A stretch of 64,000 bases of DNA, taken from Bacteroidales bacterium. GTDB lineage: Bacteria; Bacteroidota; Bacteroidia; Bacteroidales; UBA932. The stretch lies in the NCBI GenBank assembly GCA_021371955.1, contig JAJFVD010000005.1, positions 166,719 through 230,718 on the forward strand, given 5' to 3'. Of the stretch, positions 35,500 to 43,731 are shown in pieces. Numbering within the stretch: the stretch's first letter is position 1; each line of letters starts with the position of its first letter. The position numbers were made by a program, and so were the translations under genes. The notes beneath the pieces are model-generated. The model did not search any database and had not been told where the DNA came from. It saw nothing but the letters and a program-made list of their open reading frames with translations.

Positions 35500-36261
35500 A
35501 TGGATGTTAAAGATATCATAAAACCCGAAAACAGGGTTTACGCAAAGACTCCCGTCCTCACAAGTACAACGATGCACTATTGCCCCGGCTGCTCACATGG
35601 TACAGTTCACAAGCTTATTGCAGAAGTAATAGAGGAGATGGGAATTCAGGATAAGACAATCGGAGTTTCTCCAGTAGGCTGTGCAGTATTTGCATATAAT
35701 TATTTGGATATCGACTGGCAGCAGGCAGCCCACGGGCGCGCTCCTGCTGTTGCAACAGCAACAAAACGACTTCATCCGGAAAAATATGTATTCACTTATC
35801 AGGGAGATGGTGACCTTGCCTCAATTGGTACAGCAGAGATCATGCATGCATGCAACCGTGGAGAGAACATTGTTGTAATATTTATAAATAATGCAATATA
35901 TGGTATGACCGGCGGTCAGATGGCTCCTACAACTTTAATCGGGATGAAAACAGCTACATCTCCTTATGGAAGAACTGTTGAACTTCACGGAAATCCTCTC
36001 AGGATTACAGAGCTTCTTGCGCAACTTGACGGAACATGTTATGTAACCCGTCAGTCTGTAAATACTGCTGTTGCTGCAAGGAAAACCAAAAAGGCAATCA
36101 GAAAGGCTTTTGAAAATTCTGCGCTTAAAAAAGGAACTTCATTTGTTGAGGTCGTAAGTACTTGCAACTCAGGATGGAAATTAAGTCCTGTTAAAGCAAA
36201 CGAGTGGATGGTTGAAAATATGTTCCTAAAATATCCAATTGGTGATATTAAAGACAGGTAA
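35500..36261 (+). CDS. 2-oxoacid:ferredoxin oxidoreductase beta subunit (TPP-binding)
   Basis: A 253-aa subunit; the ATG at 35500 is preferred to an in-frame TTG at 35491. The TPP/Mg site reads GDGDLASIGTAE followed by INNAIYGMTGGQ, the first cluster-linked region shows HYCPGCSHGTVHK, and VGCAVF follows. It pairs with the alpha subunit 15 bases upstream to form the catalytic core for oxidative decarboxylation of 2-oxoacids with CoA. Confidence 0.93.
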   Translation: MDVKDIIKPENRVYAKTPVLTSTTMHYCPGCSHGTVHKLIAEVIEEMGIQDKTIGVSPVGCAVFAYNYLDIDWQQAAHGRAPAVATATKRLHPEKYVFTYQGDGDLASIGTAEIMHACNRGENIVVIFINNAIYGMTGGQMAPTTLIGMKTATSPYGRTVELHGNPLRITELLAQLDGTCYVTRQSVNTAVAARKTKKAIRKAFENSALKKGTSFVEVVSTCNSGWKLSPVKANEWMVENMFLKYPIGDIKDR

Positions 36262-36276
36262 AAACATTAACTAGAT

Positions 36277-36828
36277 ATGAAAGAAGAAATAATTATAGCA
36301 GGTTTTGGCGGACAGGGAGTATTGTCCATGGGTAAAATTTTGGCCTATTCCGGAATTATGCAAAACCAGGAAGTTACATGGATGCCTTCATATGGCCCCG
36401 AGATGCGTGGCGGTACTGCTAATGTGACTGTTATATTGAGTGATAAAAAAATTAGTTCACCAATTTTAAGCAAATTTGATACTGCCATCATTCTTAATCA
36501 GCAGTCTTTAGACAAATTCGAAGAGAGCGTAAAGCCAGGCGGAGTTTTAATTTTCGACCCGAATGGCATAACCAGGCCTCCTGTAAGAAAAGATATAACC
36601 GTTTGTTCAATTGCAGCTGTTGATATCTCTTCCGAACTTGGTAATTCAAAGGCATATAATATGGTCGTATTGGGTGCGTATTTAAAAATGAAACCAATTG
36701 TTACTCATGAAAATGTAATGAAAGGGCTTAAAAAATCCATTCCGGACAGGCATCATTCGCTTATTCCTATGAATGAAAAAGCTATCATTGCAGGAAAAGA
36801 GAAAATTGTAATGATTAATTCAATTTAA
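36277..36828 (+). CDS. 2-oxoacid:ferredoxin oxidoreductase gamma subunit
   Basis: A 183-aa subunit with the start IIIAGFGGQGVLSMGKILAYSG, the gamma-domain glycine-rich signature (CoA-binding side), and WMPSYGPEMRGGTANVTV, the second conserved block. It completes the four-gene set begun at 34159 and is followed directly by a strong terminator. Confidence 0.94.
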   Translation: MKEEIIIAGFGGQGVLSMGKILAYSGIMQNQEVTWMPSYGPEMRGGTANVTVILSDKKISSPILSKFDTAIILNQQSLDKFEESVKPGGVLIFDPNGITRPPVRKDITVCSIAAVDISSELGNSKAYNMVVLGAYLKMKPIVTHENVMKGLKKSIPDRHHSLIPMNEKAIIAGKEKIVMINSI

Positions 36829-36848
36829 TCACACTTTTTTTAAGAATT

Positions 36849-36880
36849 AAGCTCTCACTCTAAAAGTGAGAGCTTTTTTT
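36849..36880 (+). terminator. Rho-independent terminator after the oxidoreductase operon
   Basis: A near-perfect hairpin, AAGCTCTCACT / AGTGAGAGCTT with a short loop, followed by a T-run. Confidence 0.88.
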
Positions 36881-36902
36881 ATTATTTAAATTAATTATTT
36901 AT

Positions 36903-36910
36903 TATCTTTG
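36903..36910 (+). promoter_or_regulatory. -7 element TATCTTTG ahead of the zapB-like/zapA genes
   Basis: TATCTTTG fits TAnnTTTG and stands 18 bases before the ATG at 36929, just past the terminator of the previous operon. A TTTA at 36878-36881, 21 bases upstream, could be a weak -33 element. Confidence 0.5.
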
Positions 36911-36928
36911 CAATAGTGCATAACAATT

Positions 36929-37222
36929 ATGAGCAAAGATTATCAATCAGTAATTAACAATCTGAAAGGCAAAATAGAGCTGATCATATCAAAATATGAA
37001 CAGGTCGTTTCCGAAAATATTAAATTGTCAAACGAGCTTAATAGTTGTAAAGAGGCACTTAATAATAATACAAACAATATTAAGGAATTAGAAACAAAAA
37101 TAAGTAATTTACAACTGGCTGAAGCATTTAAATCGTCTTCAGCTGATGTAAAAGAGGCAAAACAGAAAATTGGTAAAATCGTGAAGGAGATTGACAAGTG
37201 TATAGCACTATTAAACGATTAA
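36929..37222 (+). CDS. Short coiled-coil protein upstream of zapA (ZapB-like)
   Basis: A 97-aa, almost wholly helical protein with heptad-like spacing of Leu/Ile over about residues 10-60 (ISKYEQVVSENIKLSNEL; LETKISNLQLAEAF) and a second short helix at the end. It has no signal peptide or membrane segment. The family is unassigned, but a small coiled coil just before zapA is conserved in Bacteroidetes and may be a division-ring partner, by analogy with ZapB. It lies 13 bases ahead of zapA. Confidence 0.7.
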   Translation: MSKDYQSVINNLKGKIELIISKYEQVVSENIKLSNELNSCKEALNNNTNNIKELETKISNLQLAEAFKSSSADVKEAKQKIGKIVKEIDKCIALLND

Positions 37223-37225
37223 CTT

Positions 37226-37235
37226 AGGAGGAAAA
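37226..37235 (+). promoter_or_regulatory. Strong Shine-Dalgarno site of zapA
   Basis: AGGAGG at 37226-37231 lies 4 bases before the zapA ATG. Consensus Shine-Dalgarno sites are uncommon in Bacteroidetes and most genes in this window lack one, so this site decides the start at 37236 and suggests high translation. Confidence 0.6.
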
Positions 37236-37529
37236 ATGGAATATCAATCCATACAGATTAGCATTGCCGACAGATACTATCCTTTAAAGATTTCTGCTCA
37301 GGACGAAGAGAAAATCCGTACCGCAGCAAAAATAATAAACGAAAAAGTAGATTTGTATCGTAAAAGATATTCAGGCAGAGATACACAGGATGCTCTGTCT
37401 ATGGCACTTCTTCAGTTTGTTATTCGTCTGATTGAGGCTGAGCAAAAAGAGGAAAGCACCCAAATCGTAGATGAATTGCAAAATCTGGATAATCTTCTTG
37501 ACGAATATATCAAAGTAAATCTTGCCTGA
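37236..37529 (+). CDS. zapA: Cell division protein ZapA
   Basis: A 97-aa protein with the ZapA domain: ISIADRYYPLKISAQDEEKIRTAAKIINEKV (start of a beta-beta-alpha unit), then a long C-terminal coiled coil (about 60-97). ZapA binds FtsZ filaments and bundles them at the division site. Downstream comes a 6S-like RNA, an arrangement also known in gamma-proteobacteria, and then the rny gene. Confidence 0.92.
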   Translation: MEYQSIQISIADRYYPLKISAQDEEKIRTAAKIINEKVDLYRKRYSGRDTQDALSMALLQFVIRLIEAEQKEESTQIVDELQNLDNLLDEYIKVNLA

Positions 37530-37542
37530 CTCGACAGACTAT

Positions 37543-37731
37543 AGCCGTTGGTTTAGCTCTTTGCCAAAATCAACATTATAAAAATTCCGAGCCAACTCGG
37601 CGGTCAAAAACAGGCCTATTTACCTTTCGGGGGATTCCGTTTACGGGACATTGGACGTTTGCGACAAAAGCCGGAGCTCAAATCTTAACTTACTAAGGTT
37701 TTGATAAAATGGCTTTACCAGCGGCTTTTTT
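37543..37731 (+). ncRNA. ssrS: 6S RNA-like gene (ssrS candidate)
   Basis: The 236-base gap between zapA and rny has no ORF but a long rod-like fold. The 5' end at 37543 pairs with 37711-37726 (AGCCGUUGGU... with ...ACCAGCGGCU, 16 positions with two mismatches), and the 3' arm runs into TTTTTT, which makes it a terminator-like closing stem. The interior keeps GC-rich patches separated by AT-rich bulges, and total length is about 189 nt. 6S RNA of about 180-190 nt mimics an open promoter and binds RNA polymerase holoenzyme; in many bacteria ssrS lies next to zapA. Secondary structure was judged by eye only. Confidence 0.6.
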
Positions 37732-37765
37732 GATTTACACAACACAATACATATATATATAACTA

Positions 37766-39301
37766 ATGGACATCATATTATCTATAATTCTGCCCGCAAT
37801 AGCATCATTTGGCATTGTTTATTTTGTGGGAAACAATATTATTCTGAAAAAACGGCGTGAAGATATTTTAAAATGCGCCGAACAAGACGGAGAAAACATT
37901 AAAAAAGAGAAAATTTTCCAGGCTAAAGAGAAATTTCTACAACTAAAAACAGAACACGAGCAACAACTACTTGAAAAGAACAATCAGGCAATTCAGCAGG
38001 ATAACAGACTAAAGCAAAGGGAGATTTCTCTAAATCAGCTTTCTCAGGAGTTGCAAAAGAAAAACAAAGAGTTTGAAGCGTTAAGAGAAAGTCTCAGAAA
38101 CCAGCAGGAACATCTTGAAAAGAGAGTTGAAGAATATGAAAAGCTTCGACTGGAAGCAATTCAAAAAATTGAAAATATTGCAGGAATGTCTGCCGCTGAT
38201 GCTAAAAACCAGCTTATGGATACTATGAAGGCCGAAGCAAAATCTCAGGCCATGTCATACATAAGCGAAGTGATGGACGAAGCAAGGCTCACAGCAAGCA
38301 AAGAATCTAAAAGAATTGTTATTAACACAATCCAGAGAATAGCTCCTGAAACAGCTATTGAAAATGCTGTTACTGTATTCAATATTGAGAGTGATGAAAT
38401 TAAAGGCAGAATAATCGGACGAGAGGGAAGAAACATCAGGGCACTTGAGGCTGCTACGGGAGTGGAAATTGTAGTTGATGATACCCCTGAGGCAATATTG
38501 CTTTCTGCGTTTGACCCTGTAAGAAGAGAGGTTGCAAGGCTTGCCCTGCATCAGCTTGTTACCGATGGCAGGATTCACCCTGCAAGAATAGAGGAAGTCG
38601 TAGCCAAAGTTCAAAAACAGCTTGACGACGAAATAATGGAAACAGGTAAGCGTACCTGCATTGACCTTGGTGTTCATGGTTTGCATCCTGAATTAATAAG
38701 GCTGATAGGAAGAATGAAATATCGTTCTTCATATGGTCAGAATTTGCTGCAGCACTCAAGAGAAGTGGCGAATATCTGTGCAACTATGGCATCTGAACTC
38801 GGACTTAATACAAAGGTTGCCAAAAGAGCCGGCCTTCTTCATGATATTGGAAAGGTTTCAGACGAGGATCCGGAACTTCCTCATGCTGTTCTCGGTATGA
38901 AACTGGCGGAAAAGTACAAGGAGAAACCAGAGATTTGCAATGCAATTGGTTCTCACCACGAAGAGGTAGAAATGACTTCGCTTATCGCACCACTTGTACT
39001 TGTGAGTGATGCCATATCAGGAGCAAGACCGGGAGCAAGAAGAGAAGTGATTGAATCTTATATTAAGAGGCTTAAAGAGATGGAAGATCTGGCTCTCTCC
39101 TATCCAGGCGTTACAAAAACATATGCAATTCAGGCCGGACGTGAACTCCGTGTGATTGTAGGCAGTGAACACGTTTCCGATCAGGATTCTGAAAAGCTTT
39201 CACTTGATATTGCTAAAAAGATACAAGATGAACTTGTCTATCCGGGTCAGGTAAAGATTACAGTAATCAGGGAAACCCGTGCTGTGAGCTACGCCAAGTA
39301 A
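37766..39301 (+). CDS. rny: Ribonuclease Y
   Basis: A 511-aa membrane-anchored endoribonuclease that starts mRNA decay. One N-terminal membrane helix (about 4-25, [15 protein letters not shown]), a long coiled coil (about 30-200), a KH RNA-binding domain (about 205-265, [21 protein letters not shown]) and an HD metal-dependent catalytic domain ([24 protein letters not shown]) give the full RNase Y order and the usual length of about 515. The promoter is not obvious; it may be read through from the zapA/6S region or start after the 6S gene. Confidence 0.96.
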   Translation: MDIILSIILPAIASFGIVYFVGNNIILKKRREDILKCAEQDGENIKKEKIFQAKEKFLQLKTEHEQQLLEKNNQAIQQDNRLKQREISLNQLSQELQKKNKEFEALRESLRNQQEHLEKRVEEYEKLRLEAIQKIENIAGMSAADAKNQLMDTMKAEAKSQAMSYISEVMDEARLTASKESKRIVINTIQRIAPETAIENAVTVFNIESDEIKGRIIGREGRNIRALEAATGVEIVVDDTPEAILLSAFDPVRREVARLALHQLVTDGRIHPARIEEVVAKVQKQLDDEIMETGKRTCIDLGVHGLHPELIRLIGRMKYRSSYGQNLLQHSREVANICATMASELGLNTKVAKRAGLLHDIGKVSDEDPELPHAVLGMKLAEKYKEKPEICNAIGSHHEEVEMTSLIAPLVLVSDAISGARPGARREVIESYIKRLKEMEDLALSYPGVTKTYAIQAGRELRVIVGSEHVSDQDSEKLSLDIAKKIQDELVYPGQVKITVIRETRAVSYAK

Positions 39302-39320
39302 AAAATTATATTATTCGGAG

Positions 39321-39349
39321 AAAGCTGCTCATTATGAGCAGCTTTTTTT
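39321..39349. terminator. Bidirectional terminator between rny and the convergent 5'-nucleotidase gene
   Basis: A perfect hairpin AAGCTGCTCA-TTA-TGAGCAGCTT with T-run on the plus side and A-run on the other; it reaches the stop codon (39348) of the minus-strand gene. Confidence 0.85.
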
Positions 39350-41075
39350 ATTTTGAAAAAAGAAGGTTAAAATCTCTTTTAGCAGCCTCTTTTACGAAAT
39401 CTTCCGGTACGAATTTCCATGTATTTAATTTGACTGCTTCAATAGACCCGTCTCTTTTTAACTGATTAAACAATATTTCCCTTATATCGGTAAGTCTCTT
39501 TAATACTCGTTTGTCCAGTTCCTCTTTTGTGATTTTGCTTCCAAGTTCAAGAAGGTCGCCACCCCCGTTTGCCCGGTATGAAGAGAGTGCAACCGAATAT
39601 TTTTTGTCCATATAAAAAGGTTGTCCGTTTGAAAGTGATTTTATTATTATCCTTTCGCCATCGCCTTTTCTGACATCAACTTCATAAATGATTCCGGCAG
39701 CAGAATCAAAATTGAAATACATATTCTGAAATTTTGACCTTTCATTTTTATTATCGGCGCTGAGCTTGATAAGATGATCTTCGGGCCCGTTCATCTTATT
39801 TATCCATTTTGAATACGAATATTCAAGATAATTTTTAATTTCAAGACCTGTGAGTTCTATTACATAAAGTTGGTTTTCAAAAGGATAAATATTCAGGAGG
39901 TCCTGATAATTTAACTCCCCCGGTTCAATGGTTACATTAAAAGAGAGAGGAGCGGCAAAAGATATTTCTGCGCCGGAATTTTTAAGCTGCAACGAATGAA
40001 TCATATCGATATATTCAGAAGGACCAAAAAATGAATCTGCAGAAGATATTCTGTTTTTTAACGTTCCTGCAATCTGCTTTGTAAAGGTTTTTACTTTAGA
40101 ATAATCGTCCGAAAAGTATTTTAAGTAATCTATATCGGGGCTTACTCCTTTCATGGGAATATTCTCTCCCTTTATCTTTTTTGACACAACCTTTCCTTCT
40201 TTTACGCCAAATTCAACATCGGCAAATGAAAGAGAAGAAGCTTTACTTCCTCCCTCCATTAAAAGGACAGAATCTGTTCCATTGAATATATTTTCGGAAT
40301 CGGTCTTATGATCGTGAGCAGCGAACAAGATGTCTATTCCTTTAACGTTCTTTGCTACATAACGGGCCGGACTTTCCATTTCATATGTATCGTAATCTCC
40401 AAGACCAATATGAAGTGCTGCAACAATAAGATCCGGGTTTTCCTTTTCTTTGACCTTATCAACCCAATATTGCAGTGAAGGAATAATTTCTTCAAAATTC
40501 ATTCCCACCCATAAATCCTGTGAGAGCCATTTTTTAATGTTAGGATTGGTCATCCCTATAACAGCAATTTTAAAACCGTTGCGGTAGAGAATTTTATATG
40601 GCTCAAAATATGGTTTCCCCTTTTTCATGCTAACTGCATTTGCTGCAATGTAAGGGACATTATATTTGTTCTTAAGTTTGTCATAAACCTTGTGTCCGGC
40701 TTCAATATCGTGATTTCCCACAGTAACGGCATCATATTTCAGGTATTTTACAATTTTGCTGAAGATATGCTCCGATGATGTGTCTACATAGTTATAATAG
40801 AATACAGAATTGTCTCCCTGCAGATTGTCACCTATGTCAAGTAAAACAACGCTCTCCTCTCCTGCCTTTTTTCTCGCATTCTTCATGTAACCGTCAACAG
40901 ATGCAACAGAGTATGGATATATAGTTGTATCGGTATAAAGAGAATCGAAAAACCTGCCATGAATATCGTTTGTTGCATATAATTCAACTTTATGATTTCC
41001 ATCCTCAGGCCTTGAAATAGAGCATGATACAATAATTATTGCAGATATAATTAATAATAAGAATCTTGTTTTCAT
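39348..41075 (-). CDS. 5'-nucleotidase / 2',3'-cyclic phosphodiesterase family lipoprotein
   Basis: A 575-aa lipoprotein (lipobox IIVSC, Cys18). The calcineurin-like metal-binding domain has LYATNDIHGRFFD, DIGDNLQGD, VGNHDIEAG and FAAHDHKTD, the UshA-like di-metal set. From about 355 the 5'-nucleotidase C-terminal domain follows (SADSFFGPSEYIDMI; FAAPLSFNVTIEPGELNYQDLLNIYPFENQLYVIELTGLEI). It is periplasmic or surface-bound and releases phosphate from nucleotides or cyclic nucleotides. Last gene of the long minus-strand run that includes the starch genes, 14 bases after the amidase gene, but not evidently related to starch. Confidence 0.9.
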   Translation of the reverse strand: MKTRFLLLIISAIIIVSCSISRPEDGNHKVELYATNDIHGRFFDSLYTDTTIYPYSVASVDGYMKNARKKAGEESVVLLDIGDNLQGDNSVFYYNYVDTSSEHIFSKIVKYLKYDAVTVGNHDIEAGHKVYDKLKNKYNVPYIAANAVSMKKGKPYFEPYKILYRNGFKIAVIGMTNPNIKKWLSQDLWVGMNFEEIIPSLQYWVDKVKEKENPDLIVAALHIGLGDYDTYEMESPARYVAKNVKGIDILFAAHDHKTDSENIFNGTDSVLLMEGGSKASSLSFADVEFGVKEGKVVSKKIKGENIPMKGVSPDIDYLKYFSDDYSKVKTFTKQIAGTLKNRISSADSFFGPSEYIDMIHSLQLKNSGAEISFAAPLSFNVTIEPGELNYQDLLNIYPFENQLYVIELTGLEIKNYLEYSYSKWINKMNGPEDHLIKLSADNKNERSKFQNMYFNFDSAAGIIYEVDVRKGDGERIIIKSLSNGQPFYMDKKYSVALSSYRANGGGDLLELGSKITKEELDKRVLKRLTDIREILFNQLKRDGSIEAVKLNTWKFVPEDFVKEAAKRDFNLLFSK

Positions 41076-41089
41076 ATGATGGCTGGAAT

Positions 41090-41869
41090 TTAATTTTCAA
41101 TTGAAAAACGATCTGCATCTTTCCAGACCGTAAACTTATTTCTGAATGCTTTTAATAAGTTCAAATCAATTTCAAAAATTAAAAAATGATTTGAAGTATC
41201 AGAAATTAATGGATTAAGAGGCGTTCCTTTAAAGTCGGAAACCATTGAGCATCCGTCGTAGCTGTTTCCCGGATCGGTACCGATACGGTTTACAAATGCA
41301 TAGTAAGAGAGATTCTCAATCGCTCTTGACCTTACCATCGGATCTATTACATTTGATCTTGAAGAGGGCCAGTTTGCAATATTAATTATCAAATCATATC
41401 CCAAACCGACATTTCTGCTCCATACCGGGAAACGTAAGTCATAGCATATCTGGACCAGAATATTCCATCCTTTGAAAGGAACTATCAGTTGCGAGGTACC
41501 GGATGAGAATATTTTATCTTCTCCACCCACACTAAACAGATGTCTTTTGTCATAATAATATTCGTATCCATCGGGTGAGACAAAAATTGCTCTGTTATAA
41601 ATTTTATCATCTGTTTTCACAGGTACTGAAGCTAAAAAAGCAATGCCGGTTTCGCTGCTTTTATATCTCAGCCAGTTTGCAGATACACCATCAAGAGATT
41701 CTGCAACTGATTTGTTCATCGAAAAGCCGACTGTAAAAAATTCCGGAAAGATAATGATGTCTGTTCCGGAATTTTGTTCAGTTATTTTCTTTACTATAAT
41801 ATCAAAATTCCGGAGGTTCTCTGCCGGAGATTCCCACAGAATAGGTGTTTGACAAAGTGCTATCTTCAT
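41090..41869 (-). CDS. Nitrilase-superfamily omega-amidase (YafV/NIT2-like)
   Basis: A 259-aa cytosolic carbon-nitrogen hydrolase. The catalytic triad is visible: Glu in IIFPEFFTVGFSM (near residue 42), Lys in YYDKRHLFSVGGE and Cys in QICYDLRFPVWSRN. The motif pattern and length match omega-amidases, which turn 2-oxoglutaramate and 2-oxosuccinamate into 2-oxoacids in methionine/glutamine transaminase routes. It sits 37 bases after the last GH13 gene in the same direction and may be carried on the same transcript without sharing its function. Confidence 0.87.
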   Translation of the reverse strand: MKIALCQTPILWESPAENLRNFDIIVKKITEQNSGTDIIIFPEFFTVGFSMNKSVAESLDGVSANWLRYKSSETGIAFLASVPVKTDDKIYNRAIFVSPDGYEYYYDKRHLFSVGGEDKIFSSGTSQLIVPFKGWNILVQICYDLRFPVWSRNVGLGYDLIINIANWPSSRSNVIDPMVRSRAIENLSYYAFVNRIGTDPGNSYDGCSMVSDFKGTPLNPLISDTSNHFLIFEIDLNLLKAFRNKFTVWKDADRFSIEN

Positions 41870-41906
41870 ATATGCGAATATTTATAAAGAGCACGCAATA
41901 TACATA

Positions 41907-43730
41907 TTATCTGTTAAAATGAATTATATACGAAGTTTGCGGCTGTATGTCAAGCTCTTTGTCTGTAGATATGGTTTTGCCGGAGATAATTTCCATACCG
42001 GTTTTGTATCCATTTATGGATTCGGAATATCTTTCCCAGTCAATTGTTAACTGTTTGTCATTATTATTTATAACAACCATTACCGTTTCGGTATTTAATT
42101 GTCTGAAATAGACATAAAGGTTGTTATAGGGCCAGTAATGGACAAGTTTGCCAGAGTGTATTGCCTTTATATCTTTTCTCCAGTTAAATACTTTTTTGGC
42201 AAATTCATAAACCTCTTTTTGTCCTGGTGAAATGCCATTAAGAAAAGGCATGTCCATTCTCTCTTCTCCGTGTCCGAGTTTGCCATCAGGAGTTTTTAAC
42301 ATCAATTCCGTTCCATAATAAATTTGAGGTGTGCCTCTCATTGTGGAGAGAAAGGTGAAAATCATTTTCATTTTTGAAACATCTCCCTTTAATGTTTCAG
42401 AAATACGGTGCGTATCATGATTGTCGGCAAAAATCAAAATATTGTATGGGTTCTCGTATATATAATCAAGAGAAAGTGACCTGTATATTTTATGCATTCC
42501 TTCTCCCCAACCTGGCTGCGAACCCTGCGTAAACGCAGTATTAATAGCTTCCTGTAGAGGAAAATCCATAACGGAAGTCAATCTGCTTGAATATCCGTCT
42601 TTATTCTTTGCTGCACCCTCCCAGTAGGCAACTTCTTGTGGTGATGGAAACCAGCATTCACCTACAATGTTCAATTTAGGATACTCATTTAATATGTTAC
42701 TAGCCCAGTTTGCTATTGCTGTTTTTTCGCTATACGGATAAGTATCGACGCGTATTCCGGATAAATCTGCCCATTCAACCCACCATATTGCATTTTGAGA
42801 AAAATACCGGTTAAGGAAAGGGTTTTTTAGATTCATATCGGGCATAGACGTATCGAACCAGCCTGTCACACATCTCTCTCTGTCACTATCAGATGCATGA
42901 ATGTCTGCATGTGTAGACATGGCAAAATTTGACTGAGTGTATTGTGGAAATTTATTTATCCAGTCATTAAACGGCAAATCATTCATCCACCAGTGGGAAA
43001 GTGCGGAATGGTTAGGAACCATATCCATTATAATCTTTATGCCCCTTAATCTCGCTTCGGCTACGTACTTCTTATACAAATTATTATCGCCATACCGGGG
43101 GTCAATTTTATAGTAATCGGCACATGCGTAACCATGATATGATGCTTTTGGCTCATTATCAAATAAAAGCGGAGTAGACCAAATAGCTGTAATTCCCAAA
43201 TCTTTCAGGTAATCCAGAGAATTTATCATACCCCTGATATCACCTCCGTGTCTTCCATAAGGGTTTGTAATTTCTGATTTTTCATCCGCATCGGGACTAT
43301 TGTCATTTGAGGTATCCCCGTTTGAAAATCTGTCCGGCATTAACAGATATACAATATCCTGAGGCCCGAAACTTTCTCTCAAACCGGAGTTTGGTCTTCG
43401 TTTTTCAAATGCATATTTAAAAGTTGTCTCCTCACTGCCTTTTAGAATTTTAAAATTATATAATCCGGCTTTTAATTTATTTTTAAGCATAAGGTCAACA
43501 AATAAATAGTTTGGACTATCTGCGTTATGAACCTTAACAACCTTAATGTCACTATTCTCGGAAATTATGTTGGCTCCGGAAATGTCTTTGCCGTAAATCA
43601 TCAACTGCAATGTTGATGAGTTCATGCCAATCCACCATGAAGGCGGTTCTATTTTGCTTATTTCTATAGCATTGAGATTGGCAAAAGTGAAAATTACTAA
43701 AGAAATTATAAGTGATATTTTTCTCATCAT
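41907..43730 (-). CDS. GH13 periplasmic neopullulanase/cyclomaltodextrinase-like enzyme (SusA-like)
   Basis: A 607-aa enzyme started at the ATG 43730, 1 base after the upstream gene's stop; an upstream in-frame codon at 43760 would lie inside that gene. A signal peptide ends near FANLNAIEI. Residues about 20-115 form an N-terminal Ig-like domain of the cyclomaltodextrinase/neopullulanase group, then the GH13 barrel: MVPNHS, nucleophile Asp in GIRVDTYPYS, acid/base Glu in IVGECWFPSP, third Asp in FADNHDTHR. It likely cuts maltodextrins or pullulan-like bonds in the periplasm, like SusA of Bacteroides. Last of four GH13 genes in the locus. Confidence 0.9.
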   Translation of the reverse strand: MMRKISLIISLVIFTFANLNAIEISKIEPPSWWIGMNSSTLQLMIYGKDISGANIISENSDIKVVKVHNADSPNYLFVDLMLKNKLKAGLYNFKILKGSEETTFKYAFEKRRPNSGLRESFGPQDIVYLLMPDRFSNGDTSNDNSPDADEKSEITNPYGRHGGDIRGMINSLDYLKDLGITAIWSTPLLFDNEPKASYHGYACADYYKIDPRYGDNNLYKKYVAEARLRGIKIIMDMVPNHSALSHWWMNDLPFNDWINKFPQYTQSNFAMSTHADIHASDSDRERCVTGWFDTSMPDMNLKNPFLNRYFSQNAIWWVEWADLSGIRVDTYPYSEKTAIANWASNILNEYPKLNIVGECWFPSPQEVAYWEGAAKNKDGYSSRLTSVMDFPLQEAINTAFTQGSQPGWGEGMHKIYRSLSLDYIYENPYNILIFADNHDTHRISETLKGDVSKMKMIFTFLSTMRGTPQIYYGTELMLKTPDGKLGHGEERMDMPFLNGISPGQKEVYEFAKKVFNWRKDIKAIHSGKLVHYWPYNNLYVYFRQLNTETVMVVINNNDKQLTIDWERYSESINGYKTGMEIISGKTISTDKELDIQPQTSYIIHFNR

Positions 43731-43731
43731 A

